From NCBI GenBank assembly GCA_902825985.1, contig CADEDC010000034.1, positions 1 through 58,329 of the forward strand: 58,329 bases of DNA. Direction: 5' to 3'. Made by a program: the position numbers and the translations under genes. Below are positions 51,736-58,329 of this stretch, in pieces. The notes under the pieces are model-generated. The model saw nothing but the letters and a program-made list of their open reading frames with translations, was not told where the DNA came from and did not search any database. Numbering within the stretch: position 1 is the first letter of the stretch; each line of letters opens with the position of its first letter. Origin of the DNA: an uncultured Acidobacteriota bacterium. Lineage in GTDB: Bacteria; Acidobacteriota; Vicinamibacteria; Vicinamibacterales; CAVVIG01.

Positions 51736-52719
51736 ATGCGTGCCATTGAGATCCGACACCCGGGCGGCCCGGATGTCTTGACCGTCGCAGAACGGCCGAT
51801 GCCGAGGGTCGGCCCCGGCGACGTCCTGATTCGGGTGCAGGCGGCCGGCGTCAATCGCCCGGACGTGATGCAGCGCCTCGGGCACTACCCGCCGCCTCCC
51901 GGCGCGTCGGATATTCCCGGGCTGGAAGTGGCCGGCGTGATCGCCGAGGTCGCGACAGGGGTCACGGCGTGGCGAACCGGCGATCGCGTGTGCGCGCTCG
52001 TGGCCGGCGGCGGCTATGCCGAGTACTGCGTGGCGCCGGCCGGACAGTGCCTTCCGATTCCAACCGGCCTCGATGCGGTTGCCGCCGCGGCATTGCCGGA
52101 AGCGGTGTTCACGGTGTGGACGAACGTGTTCGAACGCGGTCGCCTGGCCGCCGGGGAATCCCTTCTGGTGCACGGCGGCAGCAGCGGCATCGGCACGACG
52201 GCCATCCAGCTGGCGCGTGCCTGGGGTGCGCGCGTGTTCGCAACGGCCGGGTCGGCCGACAAGTGCCGCGCTTGTGTCTCGCTCGGTGCCGAGCTGGCCG
52301 TCAACTATCGCGACAGCGACTTCGTGGCGGCGGTCAGAGAGGCGACGGCGGGGCGCGGCGTCGATGTCATCCTCGACATGGTCGGCGGCGGCTACCTGCC
52401 GCGCAACCTCGACGCGCTGGCGACCGACGGACGGCTCGTCCAGATCGCCATGCTGAAGGGCGCCAGCGCCACCATCGACCTGCTGCCCATCCTCCAGCGC
52501 CGCTTGACCCTGACCGGCTCCACCCTGCGCGCCCGCAGCATCGGCGAGAAGGCAGCGCTGGCGCGCGCCGTCCGCCAGCATGTGTGGCCGATGCTCGAAT
52601 CGGGCGCGGTCGCGCCGGTCGTCTACGCGACCTACCGGCTCGCCGATGCGGCCACGGCCCACCGTGTGATGGAGGCGGGAGCGCACATCGGAAAACTCGT
52701 CCTTCTTGTACAATCGTAG
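51736..52719 (+). CDS. Quinone oxidoreductase, PIG3/QOR-type zinc-less MDR
   Basis: The 327-residue protein is a medium-chain reductase without zinc ligands. Features are MRAIEIRHPGGPDVL, AGVNRPDVMQRLGHYPPPPG, and the NADPH-binding VHGGSSGIGTTAIQLA. It reduces quinones or other electrophilic carbonyls in the cytosol, protecting against oxidative stress. ATG 51736 is preferred over GTG 51727, as homologues start with MRAI. It overlaps nothing, and a TACAAT box for the next gene lies inside its last codons. Confidence 0.9.
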   Translation: MRAIEIRHPGGPDVLTVAERPMPRVGPGDVLIRVQAAGVNRPDVMQRLGHYPPPPGASDIPGLEVAGVIAEVATGVTAWRTGDRVCALVAGGGYAEYCVAPAGQCLPIPTGLDAVAAAALPEAVFTVWTNVFERGRLAAGESLLVHGGSSGIGTTAIQLARAWGARVFATAGSADKCRACVSLGAELAVNYRDSDFVAAVREATAGRGVDVILDMVGGGYLPRNLDALATDGRLVQIAMLKGASATIDLLPILQRRLTLTGSTLRARSIGEKAALARAVRQHVWPMLESGAVAPVVYATYRLADAATAHRVMEAGAHIGKLVLLVQS

Positions 52720-52723
52720 CCCT

Positions 52724-53173
52724 ATGCGATTCACTGCTTTCTGCTCGGCGCTGGTCGTGGCGTTCACGGCTCTGGCCACCGTGGCGTGCGGCGGCAGCGA
52801 TGCGGCTCCCACGCAGGCCTTCGACGTCCAGTCGCTGCAGATGACGGACGCCGTCATCGGTTCCGGTGCGCAGGCCACCGCCGGCCGCACACTGAACGTG
52901 CACTACACCGGCTGGCTGTACAATCCGTCGGCGGCTGGCAACAAGGGCACCCAGTTCGACAGCTCGCGGGCCCGCAACCAGACGTTCGCGTTCGTGCTCG
53001 GCGCCGGCCAGGTCATCCGTGGGTGGGACCAGGGCGTGCTCGGCATGCGCGTCGGCGGCACGCGGACGCTCGTCATCCCGTCGTCGCTCGGCTACGGCTC
53101 GCAGGGGTCCGGCGCCACGATTCCGCCGAACTCGGCGCTCGTCTTCGAGGTCGAACTCGTCAGCGTCCAGTAG
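52724..53173 (+). CDS. FKBP-type peptidyl-prolyl isomerase lipoprotein
   Basis: The 149-residue product has a lipobox (ATVAC) after a short signal peptide. A single FKBP domain follows: LNVHYTGWLY, VIRGWDQGVLGMRVGG, LVIPSSLGYG, and PPNSALVFEVELVSV. It would assist folding of periplasmic proteins from the membrane. TACAAT at 52709-52714 lies 9 nt before the ATG. The stop region carries a short duplication (TAGCGTCCAG twice). Confidence 0.93.
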   Translation: MRFTAFCSALVVAFTALATVACGGSDAAPTQAFDVQSLQMTDAVIGSGAQATAGRTLNVHYTGWLYNPSAAGNKGTQFDSSRARNQTFAFVLGAGQVIRGWDQGVLGMRVGGTRTLVIPSSLGYGSQGSGATIPPNSALVFEVELVSVQ

Positions 53174-53206
53174 CGTCCAGTAGCGGCACGAGTTCGCGGC
53201 GTCCAC

Positions 53207-54202
53207 ATGGAATATGTCCGCCTGGGCAAGTCCGGCCTGAAGGTGTCGCGCCTGTGTCTCGGCGCGATGACCTACGGGTCTTCCGAGTGGCGCCCCTGGG
53301 TGCTGAACGAGGCCGAGAGTCGGCCGTTCATCACCCGCGCCGTCGAGCTCGGGATCAACTTCTTCGACACCGCGGACATGTACTCCCGCGGCGCCAGTGA
53401 AGAAGTGCTGGGCCGCGCGCTGAAGGACCTCGGTGCACGGGACCGGTTCGTGATCGCGACCAAGGCGTTCTATTCGATCACCGACGGTCCGAACACCGGC
53501 GGGCTGTCGCGCAAGCACCTCTTCGCTGCGATCGACGCGTCGTTGAAGCGGCTGGGCACCGACTACGTCGATCTCTACCAGATCCATCGCTTCGATCCCG
53601 ATACCCCGATCACCGAGACGCTCGAAGCGCTCCATGACATCGTCCGTGCCGGCAAGGCGCGCTACATTGGCGCGTCGAGCATGCTGTCGTGGCAGTTCGC
53701 GAAGATGCTGTACGTGGCCGACCGTCACGGGTGGACCCGTTTCGTGTCGATGCAGAACCACTACAACCTCGTGTATCGGGAAGAAGAGCGCGAGATGCTG
53801 CCGCTCTGCCGTGAAGAGGGGATCGGCCTGATCCCCTGGAGTCCGCTGGCGCGCGGCTTCCTCGCCGGCAACCGTCGCGGCGACGACCGGGGCGAGACGT
53901 CGAGGGCGCGGACGGACGGCTTCGCGCACGAGCTGTACTACCGCGAGTCCGACTTCGACGTGGCCGACCGCGTGGTCGAGGTCGCGAGCCGCCACGCTGT
54001 GAAGCCAACGCAGGTGGCCCTCGCCTGGCTGCTGTCACGTCCCGGACTGACGGCGCCGATCGTCGGGGCATCGAAGCTGCCGCATCTCGACGACGCGGTC
54101 GCCGCGCTCGAGGTCACTCTGTCGTCCGACGACCTCGCCTACCTCGAGGCGCCGTACCGGCCGCATCCGGTGCTCGGGTTCGACCCCACCCCGTCGCGAT
54201 GA
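53207..54202 (+). CDS. Aldo/keto reductase
   Basis: The 331-residue barrel enzyme shows the AKR signature: ELGINFFDTADMYSRGASEEVLG with catalytic Asp/Tyr, then a VIATKAFY lysine strand. It reduces aldehydes and ketones with NADPH and resembles the YajO/PdxI-like group, but the substrate is unknown. Its stop overlaps the MFS start by 4 nt. Confidence 0.92.
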   Translation: MEYVRLGKSGLKVSRLCLGAMTYGSSEWRPWVLNEAESRPFITRAVELGINFFDTADMYSRGASEEVLGRALKDLGARDRFVIATKAFYSITDGPNTGGLSRKHLFAAIDASLKRLGTDYVDLYQIHRFDPDTPITETLEALHDIVRAGKARYIGASSMLSWQFAKMLYVADRHGWTRFVSMQNHYNLVYREEEREMLPLCREEGIGLIPWSPLARGFLAGNRRGDDRGETSRARTDGFAHELYYRESDFDVADRVVEVASRHAVKPTQVALAWLLSRPGLTAPIVGASKLPHLDDAVAALEVTLSSDDLAYLEAPYRPHPVLGFDPTPSR

Positions 54203-55467
54203 GCAAGTCGCTCGTCGCCCTGCAGCATCGCAACTTTCGCCTCATCTGGATCGGTCTGCTCGCCTCGTTCACCGGCTCGTTCATGCAGAACGCCGGACTG
54301 CTGTGGCACGTTTCGCTGCTTGTGCCGCCGGGACGGCGCGGCCTGGCGCTCGGGCTGGTCGGGCTGGCGAAGATCGTCCCGGTCGTCGTCTTCTCCATCG
54401 TCGCCGGCGTGCTCGCCGACGCCTGGGACCGCCGCAAGCTGATGGTGGTCACGCAGGCGCTGTCGGCGCTCGTCGCCGCCGGCCTGGCGGCGCTGACCTT
54501 CATGGGCGTCGCGGCGGTCTGGCCGATTTACCTGCTGGCGGCGGCCGGCGCCGCCGTCGGCGCCTTCGATCTGCCCGCCCGGCAGGCGCTCGTGCCGACG
54601 CTCGTCCCGCGCGAGCATCTGCCGAACGCCATCAGCCTGAATTCCATCCTGTTGCAGACGGCGTCGATCGCCGGACCGGCGGCGGCCGGCCTCGTCATCG
54701 CCGCATGGGGCGTCGGCTGGGTCTACGTCGCCAACGCAATTTCGTTTGGCGCCGTCATCGTCTCGGTGTCCATGATGCGCGACGTGCCGGCGCGGGCTGG
54801 CACCCCGGCACAGGCGGGCAGCGTCTCGTGGTCGGCGGCGGCCGAGGGGCTGCGCTTCGTCTTCAGGCAGCCGCTGATGCGGTCGACGATGCTGCTGGAT
54901 TTCTTCGCGACGTTCTTCGCGTCCGCGACCGCGTTGTTGCCGATCTTCGCCCAGGACATCCTGCACGTCGGCGCGCGCGGCTACGGCTGGCTGTTTGCGG
55001 CGCCGGCGGTCGGCTCGCTGCTGACCAGCGCGGCGATGGTGCCGCTCATCGAGTCGATCGAGCGGCGTGGCGCGCTGCTGTTGTGGGCGGTCGTCGGGCA
55101 CGGCCTGTTCACCGTCGTGTTCGGGTTCTCCCGTTCGTTCTGGCTGACGTTCTCCTGCCTGGCGGTCATCGGCGCGACCGATACCGTCAGCACCATCCTT
55201 CGCAATGTCGTCCGTCAGCTGGAGACGCCGGATCACCTGCGTGGCCGGATGACCGGCGTCAACATGGTGTTCTTCCAGGGCGGCCCGCAACTCGGCGAAC
55301 TGGAGGCCGGCGCCGTGGCGAACTGGTGGGGAGCGCCGTTCTCGGTGGTCAGCGGTGGCATCGGCTGCCTGCTGGCGACCGGCTGGATCGCCTGGTCGAC
55401 ACCGATGATCCGTCGCTATCGCCGCACCGGGCAGCCCCCGGTGCCGACGCCCGGGGTGACAACCTGA
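54199..55467 (+). CDS. MFS exporter (EntS/DHA3-like)
   Basis: The 422-residue transporter has twelve segments and an MFS_3-type N-terminus, NFRLIWIGLLASFTGSFMQNAGLLW. Loop 2-3 is GVLADAWDRRKLM, and a RGRMTGVNMVFFQGGPQLGELEAG segment follows later. It probably exports small molecules such as siderophores or drugs. It follows the aldo/keto reductase by a 4-nt overlap and precedes the phosphodiesterase with overlapping stop/start. Confidence 0.9.
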   Translation: MSKSLVALQHRNFRLIWIGLLASFTGSFMQNAGLLWHVSLLVPPGRRGLALGLVGLAKIVPVVVFSIVAGVLADAWDRRKLMVVTQALSALVAAGLAALTFMGVAAVWPIYLLAAAGAAVGAFDLPARQALVPTLVPREHLPNAISLNSILLQTASIAGPAAAGLVIAAWGVGWVYVANAISFGAVIVSVSMMRDVPARAGTPAQAGSVSWSAAAEGLRFVFRQPLMRSTMLLDFFATFFASATALLPIFAQDILHVGARGYGWLFAAPAVGSLLTSAAMVPLIESIERRGALLLWAVVGHGLFTVVFGFSRSFWLTFSCLAVIGATDTVSTILRNVVRQLETPDHLRGRMTGVNMVFFQGGPQLGELEAGAVANWWGAPFSVVSGGIGCLLATGWIAWSTPMIRRYRRTGQPPVPTPGVTT

Positions 55468-55970
55468 CGGCCGGAACCACCGCCCGTGTCGGGCTCATCT
55501 CTGACACCCACGGATTGCTGCGGCCGTCGGTCGCGGCGGCCTTCGCGGGGGTCGATCTCATCGTCCACGGCGGCGACGTCGGTCGGATGGGCGTGCTCGA
55601 TGTGTTGGCGCAGATGGCGCGCGTCGTCGCGGTATTCGGCAACGTCGACGATCCGCGCGACCCCAGGCTGGCGCCGGCGCGGACGATCGCGGTCGGCGGG
55701 CTGACGCTGCGGGTCAGTCACGGGCACGAACTGGGAAGCCCGACGCCGGCACGGCTGGCCGATGCCTACGCGGCCGACGGCACGGTGGACATCCTGGTGT
55801 TCGGCCACACCCACCGGTCGGTGGTGACGATCGAGCGTCGCGCCGGGCGCGACATCCTCGTGGTGAATCCCGGCGCCGCCGGGCCGCGGCGCTTCAGCCT
55901 GCCGTGCACTGTCGCCGTCCTCACCGTCATCGATCGGGTGGCCGATGTCCGCCTGGTCGCCATCGACTGA
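55464..55970 (+). CDS. YfcE/MJ0936-type metallophosphoesterase
   Basis: The product is about 168 residues and has the calcineurin-type metal motifs in order: LISDTHG, HGGDVG, GNVDD, SHGHELG and FGHTH. It hydrolyses phosphodiester bonds with Mn or Ni. The start is uncertain: no ATG/GTG/TTG fits. A CTG at 55464, whose bases overlap the MFS stop (CTGA), gives the usual short N-terminus, while longer in-frame alternatives fall inside the MFS gene. Confidence 0.8.
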   Translation: MTAGTTARVGLISDTHGLLRPSVAAAFAGVDLIVHGGDVGRMGVLDVLAQMARVVAVFGNVDDPRDPRLAPARTIAVGGLTLRVSHGHELGSPTPARLADAYAADGTVDILVFGHTHRSVVTIERRAGRDILVVNPGAAGPRRFSLPCTVAVLTVIDRVADVRLVAID

Positions 55971-56011
55971 TCGGGTTGGGCGGCGCGAAACAGATCGGCT
56001 AAGGTGTGGTG

Positions 56012-57463
56012 ATGACACCTGAACGTCCGCCGTTCGGACATCGTCGCGTCGTCCTCGTCGCGCTGTTCGTCCTGTTGCTCCTGCCGATGCGAAGCGCCGG
56101 CCGCCTGCACGCCCAGACGACGCTGCATCCGACCGCGCGGCTGCTGCAGGAACTCATCCGGATCGACAACAGCAATCCACCGGGTCACGAGGAGAAGATC
56201 GCGGAATTGCTGGCGCCGCGATTCAAGGCCCTGGGCTTCGAGATCGACGTGATCCCGACGCCGGTGGCGGGCAAGACGCACTTCATCGCCCGTCTGCGCG
56301 GCGACGGCAGCCGCCGGCCGGTGCTGCTGGCGGCGCATGGCGACACCGTCGGTGTCGAACGCGAGAAATGGTCCGTCGACCCGTTCGGCGGCGTCATCGA
56401 AGAGGATCGGGTCATCGGCCGCGGCGCCATCGACTTCAAGGGCGGCATTGCCGTCTTCGCCCGGGCGGTGATGATGCTGGCCGAGACCAAGGTGCCGTTG
56501 TCGCGCGACGTCATCTTCCTCGTCGAAGCCGACGAAGAGGCCGCGTCCTACAACACGTCGTGGCTGGCTCGCGACCACTGGTCCAAGATCGACTGTGAGT
56601 TCGCGCTGAACGAGGGCGGTTGGATCATCAAGGGTGACGACGGCGCGGTGAAGTACGTCAGCATCTCTACCGCCGACAAGGCATCGGTCGGCGCCATCGT
56701 CACCGCGAAGGGGACGTCGACGCACTCCTCCATGCCGCGGGCCGACAATGCCATCTTCGCCCTGGCGAAGGCGCTGGCGAAGCTGGCGGCCTACGAGACG
56801 CCGATCAACCTGATGCCGATCTCGCGCCAGTTCTTCGCGACACTGGCGAAGACCAGCGCGCCGCCGCTGTCAGAGGCGTTTCGGACGATCGCCTCGGGCA
56901 CCGCGGGACGCACCGCCCTCGACCGCGCCGATCGGCTCGTCAGCCGCGACCCGCTGCTGCATGCGATCATGCGGAACACTCTCGCACCGGTGCTCGTCAA
57001 CGGCGGCTTCCGCAGCAACGTCATCCCGGGTTCGGCCGAGGCGACCATCAACCTGCGGCTCATCCCCGGTACCGACGCCAACGCCGTCATCGCCGACCTG
57101 CAGCGCACAATCGACGATCCGGCCGTCACGGTCCGGACGGTGAATCCGATCACCGCCCCGGTCGGCCTGCCACCGTCCCGCGAGGATACCGACCTGTTCC
57201 GGTCGCTGGTCCGGCAGGCCAAACGGACGTTTCCAAACGCCGAAGTGACGCCGTACCTGTTTCAGGCGGGTACGGACGCCGGCGCGTGGCGCAGCCGCGG
57301 CATCCCGGTCTACGGCATCTACCCCTACCCGATCACCGCCGATGAACTGACCCGGATGCATGGGAACGACGAGCAGGTGTCGGTGGCATCGCTCGCTCAG
57401 GGAACCGAGATGATCTACAACACACTCGTCGAGGTGGCGGGGATCAAGGGTTCAGGGAACTGA
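56012..57463 (+). CDS. Secreted M20-family carboxypeptidase
   Basis: The 483-residue enzyme has a signal peptide (to about residue 34). The M20 zinc motifs are AAHGDTVG, GRGAIDFKGG and EADEEAASY, with a lid domain in the middle. It would release terminal amino acids from peptides in the periplasm. TAAGGT at 56000-56005 lies 6 nt before ATG 56012. The final codons GGT TCA GGG AAC TGA match the first unit of the tandem repeat that follows, so the repeat has invaded the stop region. Confidence 0.88.
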   Translation: MTPERPPFGHRRVVLVALFVLLLLPMRSAGRLHAQTTLHPTARLLQELIRIDNSNPPGHEEKIAELLAPRFKALGFEIDVIPTPVAGKTHFIARLRGDGSRRPVLLAAHGDTVGVEREKWSVDPFGGVIEEDRVIGRGAIDFKGGIAVFARAVMMLAETKVPLSRDVIFLVEADEEAASYNTSWLARDHWSKIDCEFALNEGGWIIKGDDGAVKYVSISTADKASVGAIVTAKGTSTHSSMPRADNAIFALAKALAKLAAYETPINLMPISRQFFATLAKTSAPPLSEAFRTIASGTAGRTALDRADRLVSRDPLLHAIMRNTLAPVLVNGGFRSNVIPGSAEATINLRLIPGTDANAVIADLQRTIDDPAVTVRTVNPITAPVGLPPSREDTDLFRSLVRQAKRTFPNAEVTPYLFQAGTDAGAWRSRGIPVYGIYPYPITADELTRMHGNDEQVSVASLAQGTEMIYNTLVEVAGIKGSGN

Positions 57464-57770
57464 CGGTCGAAGGTTCGGGAGCTGACGGTCAAGGGTTCGG
57501 GAGCTGACGCCGACAGGTTCAAGGGAACTGACGGTGACAGGTTCGGGGACTGACGGTCAAGGGTTCGGAGCTGACGCCGACAGGTTCAAGGAACTGACGG
57601 TGACAGGTTCGGGGACTGACGGTCAAAGGTTCGGGAACTGACGCCGACAGGTTCAAGGGAACTGACGGGTGACAGGTTCGGGGACTGACGGTCAAGGGTT
57701 CGGGAGCTGACGCCGACAGGTTCAAGGGAACTGACGGTGACAGGTTCGGGGACTGACGGTGACAGGTTCG
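57446..57770. repeat. Higher-order tandem repeat, 22-bp units in 67-bp triplets
   Basis: About 14 imperfect units share a GGTTC...CTGACG core. Three unit types alternate: A (starts AAGGGTTCGGGAGCTGACG), B (ACAGGTTCAAGGGAACTG) and C (ACAGGTTCGGGGACTGACG). A-B-C is repeated four times at units 3-14, with small insertions and deletions. The first unit covers the last codons of the M20 peptidase. No spacers are present, so it is not a CRISPR array. The 353 bp between genes hold nothing else. Confidence 0.8.
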
Positions 57771-57816
57771 CGTGGGGCTCCCGCGGTACACACGCTCGAG
57801 CGGTGTCGGCTGGATA

Positions 57817-58215
57817 CTATCGGTCCATCCTCTTCCACGTGTCGGCAGCCACACTCGCTCTTGGCGAGTAGAGGTATCGAATGAGGCCGTCCATGGCGCC
57901 GCACGTGCGACGGCACAGGACGCGAACATCGCCCAGCTCCACCTCGGTCCAGTGCCGTCGCACGACGCCCTCCGTCAGGTGATCCTGCAGCTCGAACAAC
58001 GAGCCTCGCGCCATCAGCAGGAAGCGGGCGAACTCGCGGGGACGGACGCGCCCGTAGCCCTCTGCGATGTTTCGGCTGACGCTGCTTGCAGCGTCTTCGA
58101 GTTGGCCGACGAACCTCAAATCCCGTTTCACGGAGGGTCGCACCGCGAATTCGTGCACGCATCGGCGCAGGTCGTCGGCCAGCTGCCAGACAAGGAGACG
58201 CTCTACGGAAGCCAC
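57817..58215 (-). CDS. Four-helix-bundle protein (S23/bAvd-like)
   Basis: The 132-residue protein has the 23S-rRNA-intervening-sequence/bAvd-type pattern: LLVWQLADDLRRCVHEF, FVGQLEDAASSVSRNIAEGYGR, and FARFLLMARGSLFELQDHL. Members form pentameric barrels; the bAvd member assists diversity-generating retroelements, while most copies have no known role. No reverse transcriptase is adjacent. A 325-bp tandem repeat lies just downstream of its stop. About 110 bp remain to the window end without visible genes. Confidence 0.88.
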   Translation of the reverse strand: MASVERLLVWQLADDLRRCVHEFAVRPSVKRDLRFVGQLEDAASSVSRNIAEGYGRVRPREFARFLLMARGSLFELQDHLTEGVVRRHWTEVELGDVRVLCRRTCGAMDGLIRYLYSPRASVAADTWKRMDR

Positions 58216-58329
58216 ACGCCGACGTCTGGCACGTCTGGTGCCAACGCCGCCGCGCCAGTCGACGCACGGATGGCCCCGACACCTCGCGCTGAAGCCGACC
58301 GTCGCGTGTACTTGTTTCCCAGGCGGGAA

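Noticed and set aside
57446..57770. CRISPR array
   Set aside because: The units are imperfect, contiguous and have no unique spacers; no cas genes are near.
57519..57929. Minus-strand frame with a repetitive SPRTCHRQFP-like product
   Set aside because: It is the conceptual translation of the tandem DNA repeat and lacks a plausible start; not a real repeat protein.
57817..58215. Diversity-generating retroelement (bAvd next to repeats)
   Set aside because: No reverse transcriptase, template repeat or variable protein is visible in the window.

Overview
This is a 58.3 kb window of GC-rich, gene-dense bacterial chromosome. Several things suggest an Acidobacteriota genome, perhaps of the Vicinamibacteria type: an ECF sigma factor overlapping a membrane Ser/Thr kinase, many secreted M14/M20/M28 peptidases, a DUF4142 protein, a cytochrome c/copper-monooxygenase-like secreted pair, and generally high GC. 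That assignment is an inference from gene content, because there is no rRNA in the window. I saw no tRNA, rRNA, insertion sequence, integrase, phage gene or CRISPR array.

Layout. 1-925: end of an unknown gene, a MerB-like organomercurial lyase with an in-frame TGA at a catalytic cysteine site, and a convergent FmdB-type zinc ribbon that collides with it. 925-8.9 kb: typA, a rhomboid protease, a DUF4142 protein, a bacterial eRF1-like (Vms1/baeRF) protein, a SurA-DsbA fusion lipoprotein and an M28 peptidase. 8.9-15.7 kb: a Yip1 protein, an MsbA-type ABC exporter, a HAD phosphatase, a WYL regulator, mreB and a TauE/SafE transporter. 16-19.4 kb: a secreted YfaP-like protein followed by PqqD-like, HPr-kinase-like and nucleotidyltransferase genes, a possible peptide- or surface-modification locus. 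19.5-26.5 kb: a Tat-exported DapA-like protein, the cytochrome/monooxygenase pair, a zinc-finger protein, RmuC, a dienoyl-CoA-reductase-like SDR and a YgjP peptidase.

26.5-33.2 kb holds the clearest system in the window. A CarH/LitR-type B12 photoreceptor repressor, with all expected cobalamin and photochemistry residues, is the last gene of an operon of DUF1295, cyclopropane-fatty-acid-synthase-like and DUF2177 genes. Divergent to it is a second operon of an FAD amine-oxidase-like protein, DUF1365 and a second CFA synthase. A symmetric 33-bp operator made of 11-bp-spaced TGTCA repeats lies between them. This predicts light-induced lipid remodelling for photo-oxidative protection.

33.2-58.3 kb: an AsmA-like protein, small conserved proteins, M14 and M20 peptidases, an MBOAT/AlgX acetylation pair, a secreted methyltransferase, an AtoE transporter, a threonine operon (TDH-like epimerase, thrB, thrC), a shortened gluconokinase-like gene, the ECF sigma/kinase pair, a quinone oxidoreductase, a lipoprotein FKBP, an aldo/keto reductase, an MFS exporter, a phosphodiesterase and an M20 peptidase. 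It ends with a 325-bp higher-order tandem repeat next to a four-helix-bundle (S23/bAvd-like) gene.

Two window-wide patterns stand out. Many start codons sit 6-9 nt after a TAnnnT box, which predicts widespread leaderless transcription. Three convergent gene pairs end in one shared CTAG that supplies both TAG stops. The two strongest leads are the candidate selenocysteine-containing MerB homologue with a SECIS-like hairpin and the CarH-controlled lipid regulon.
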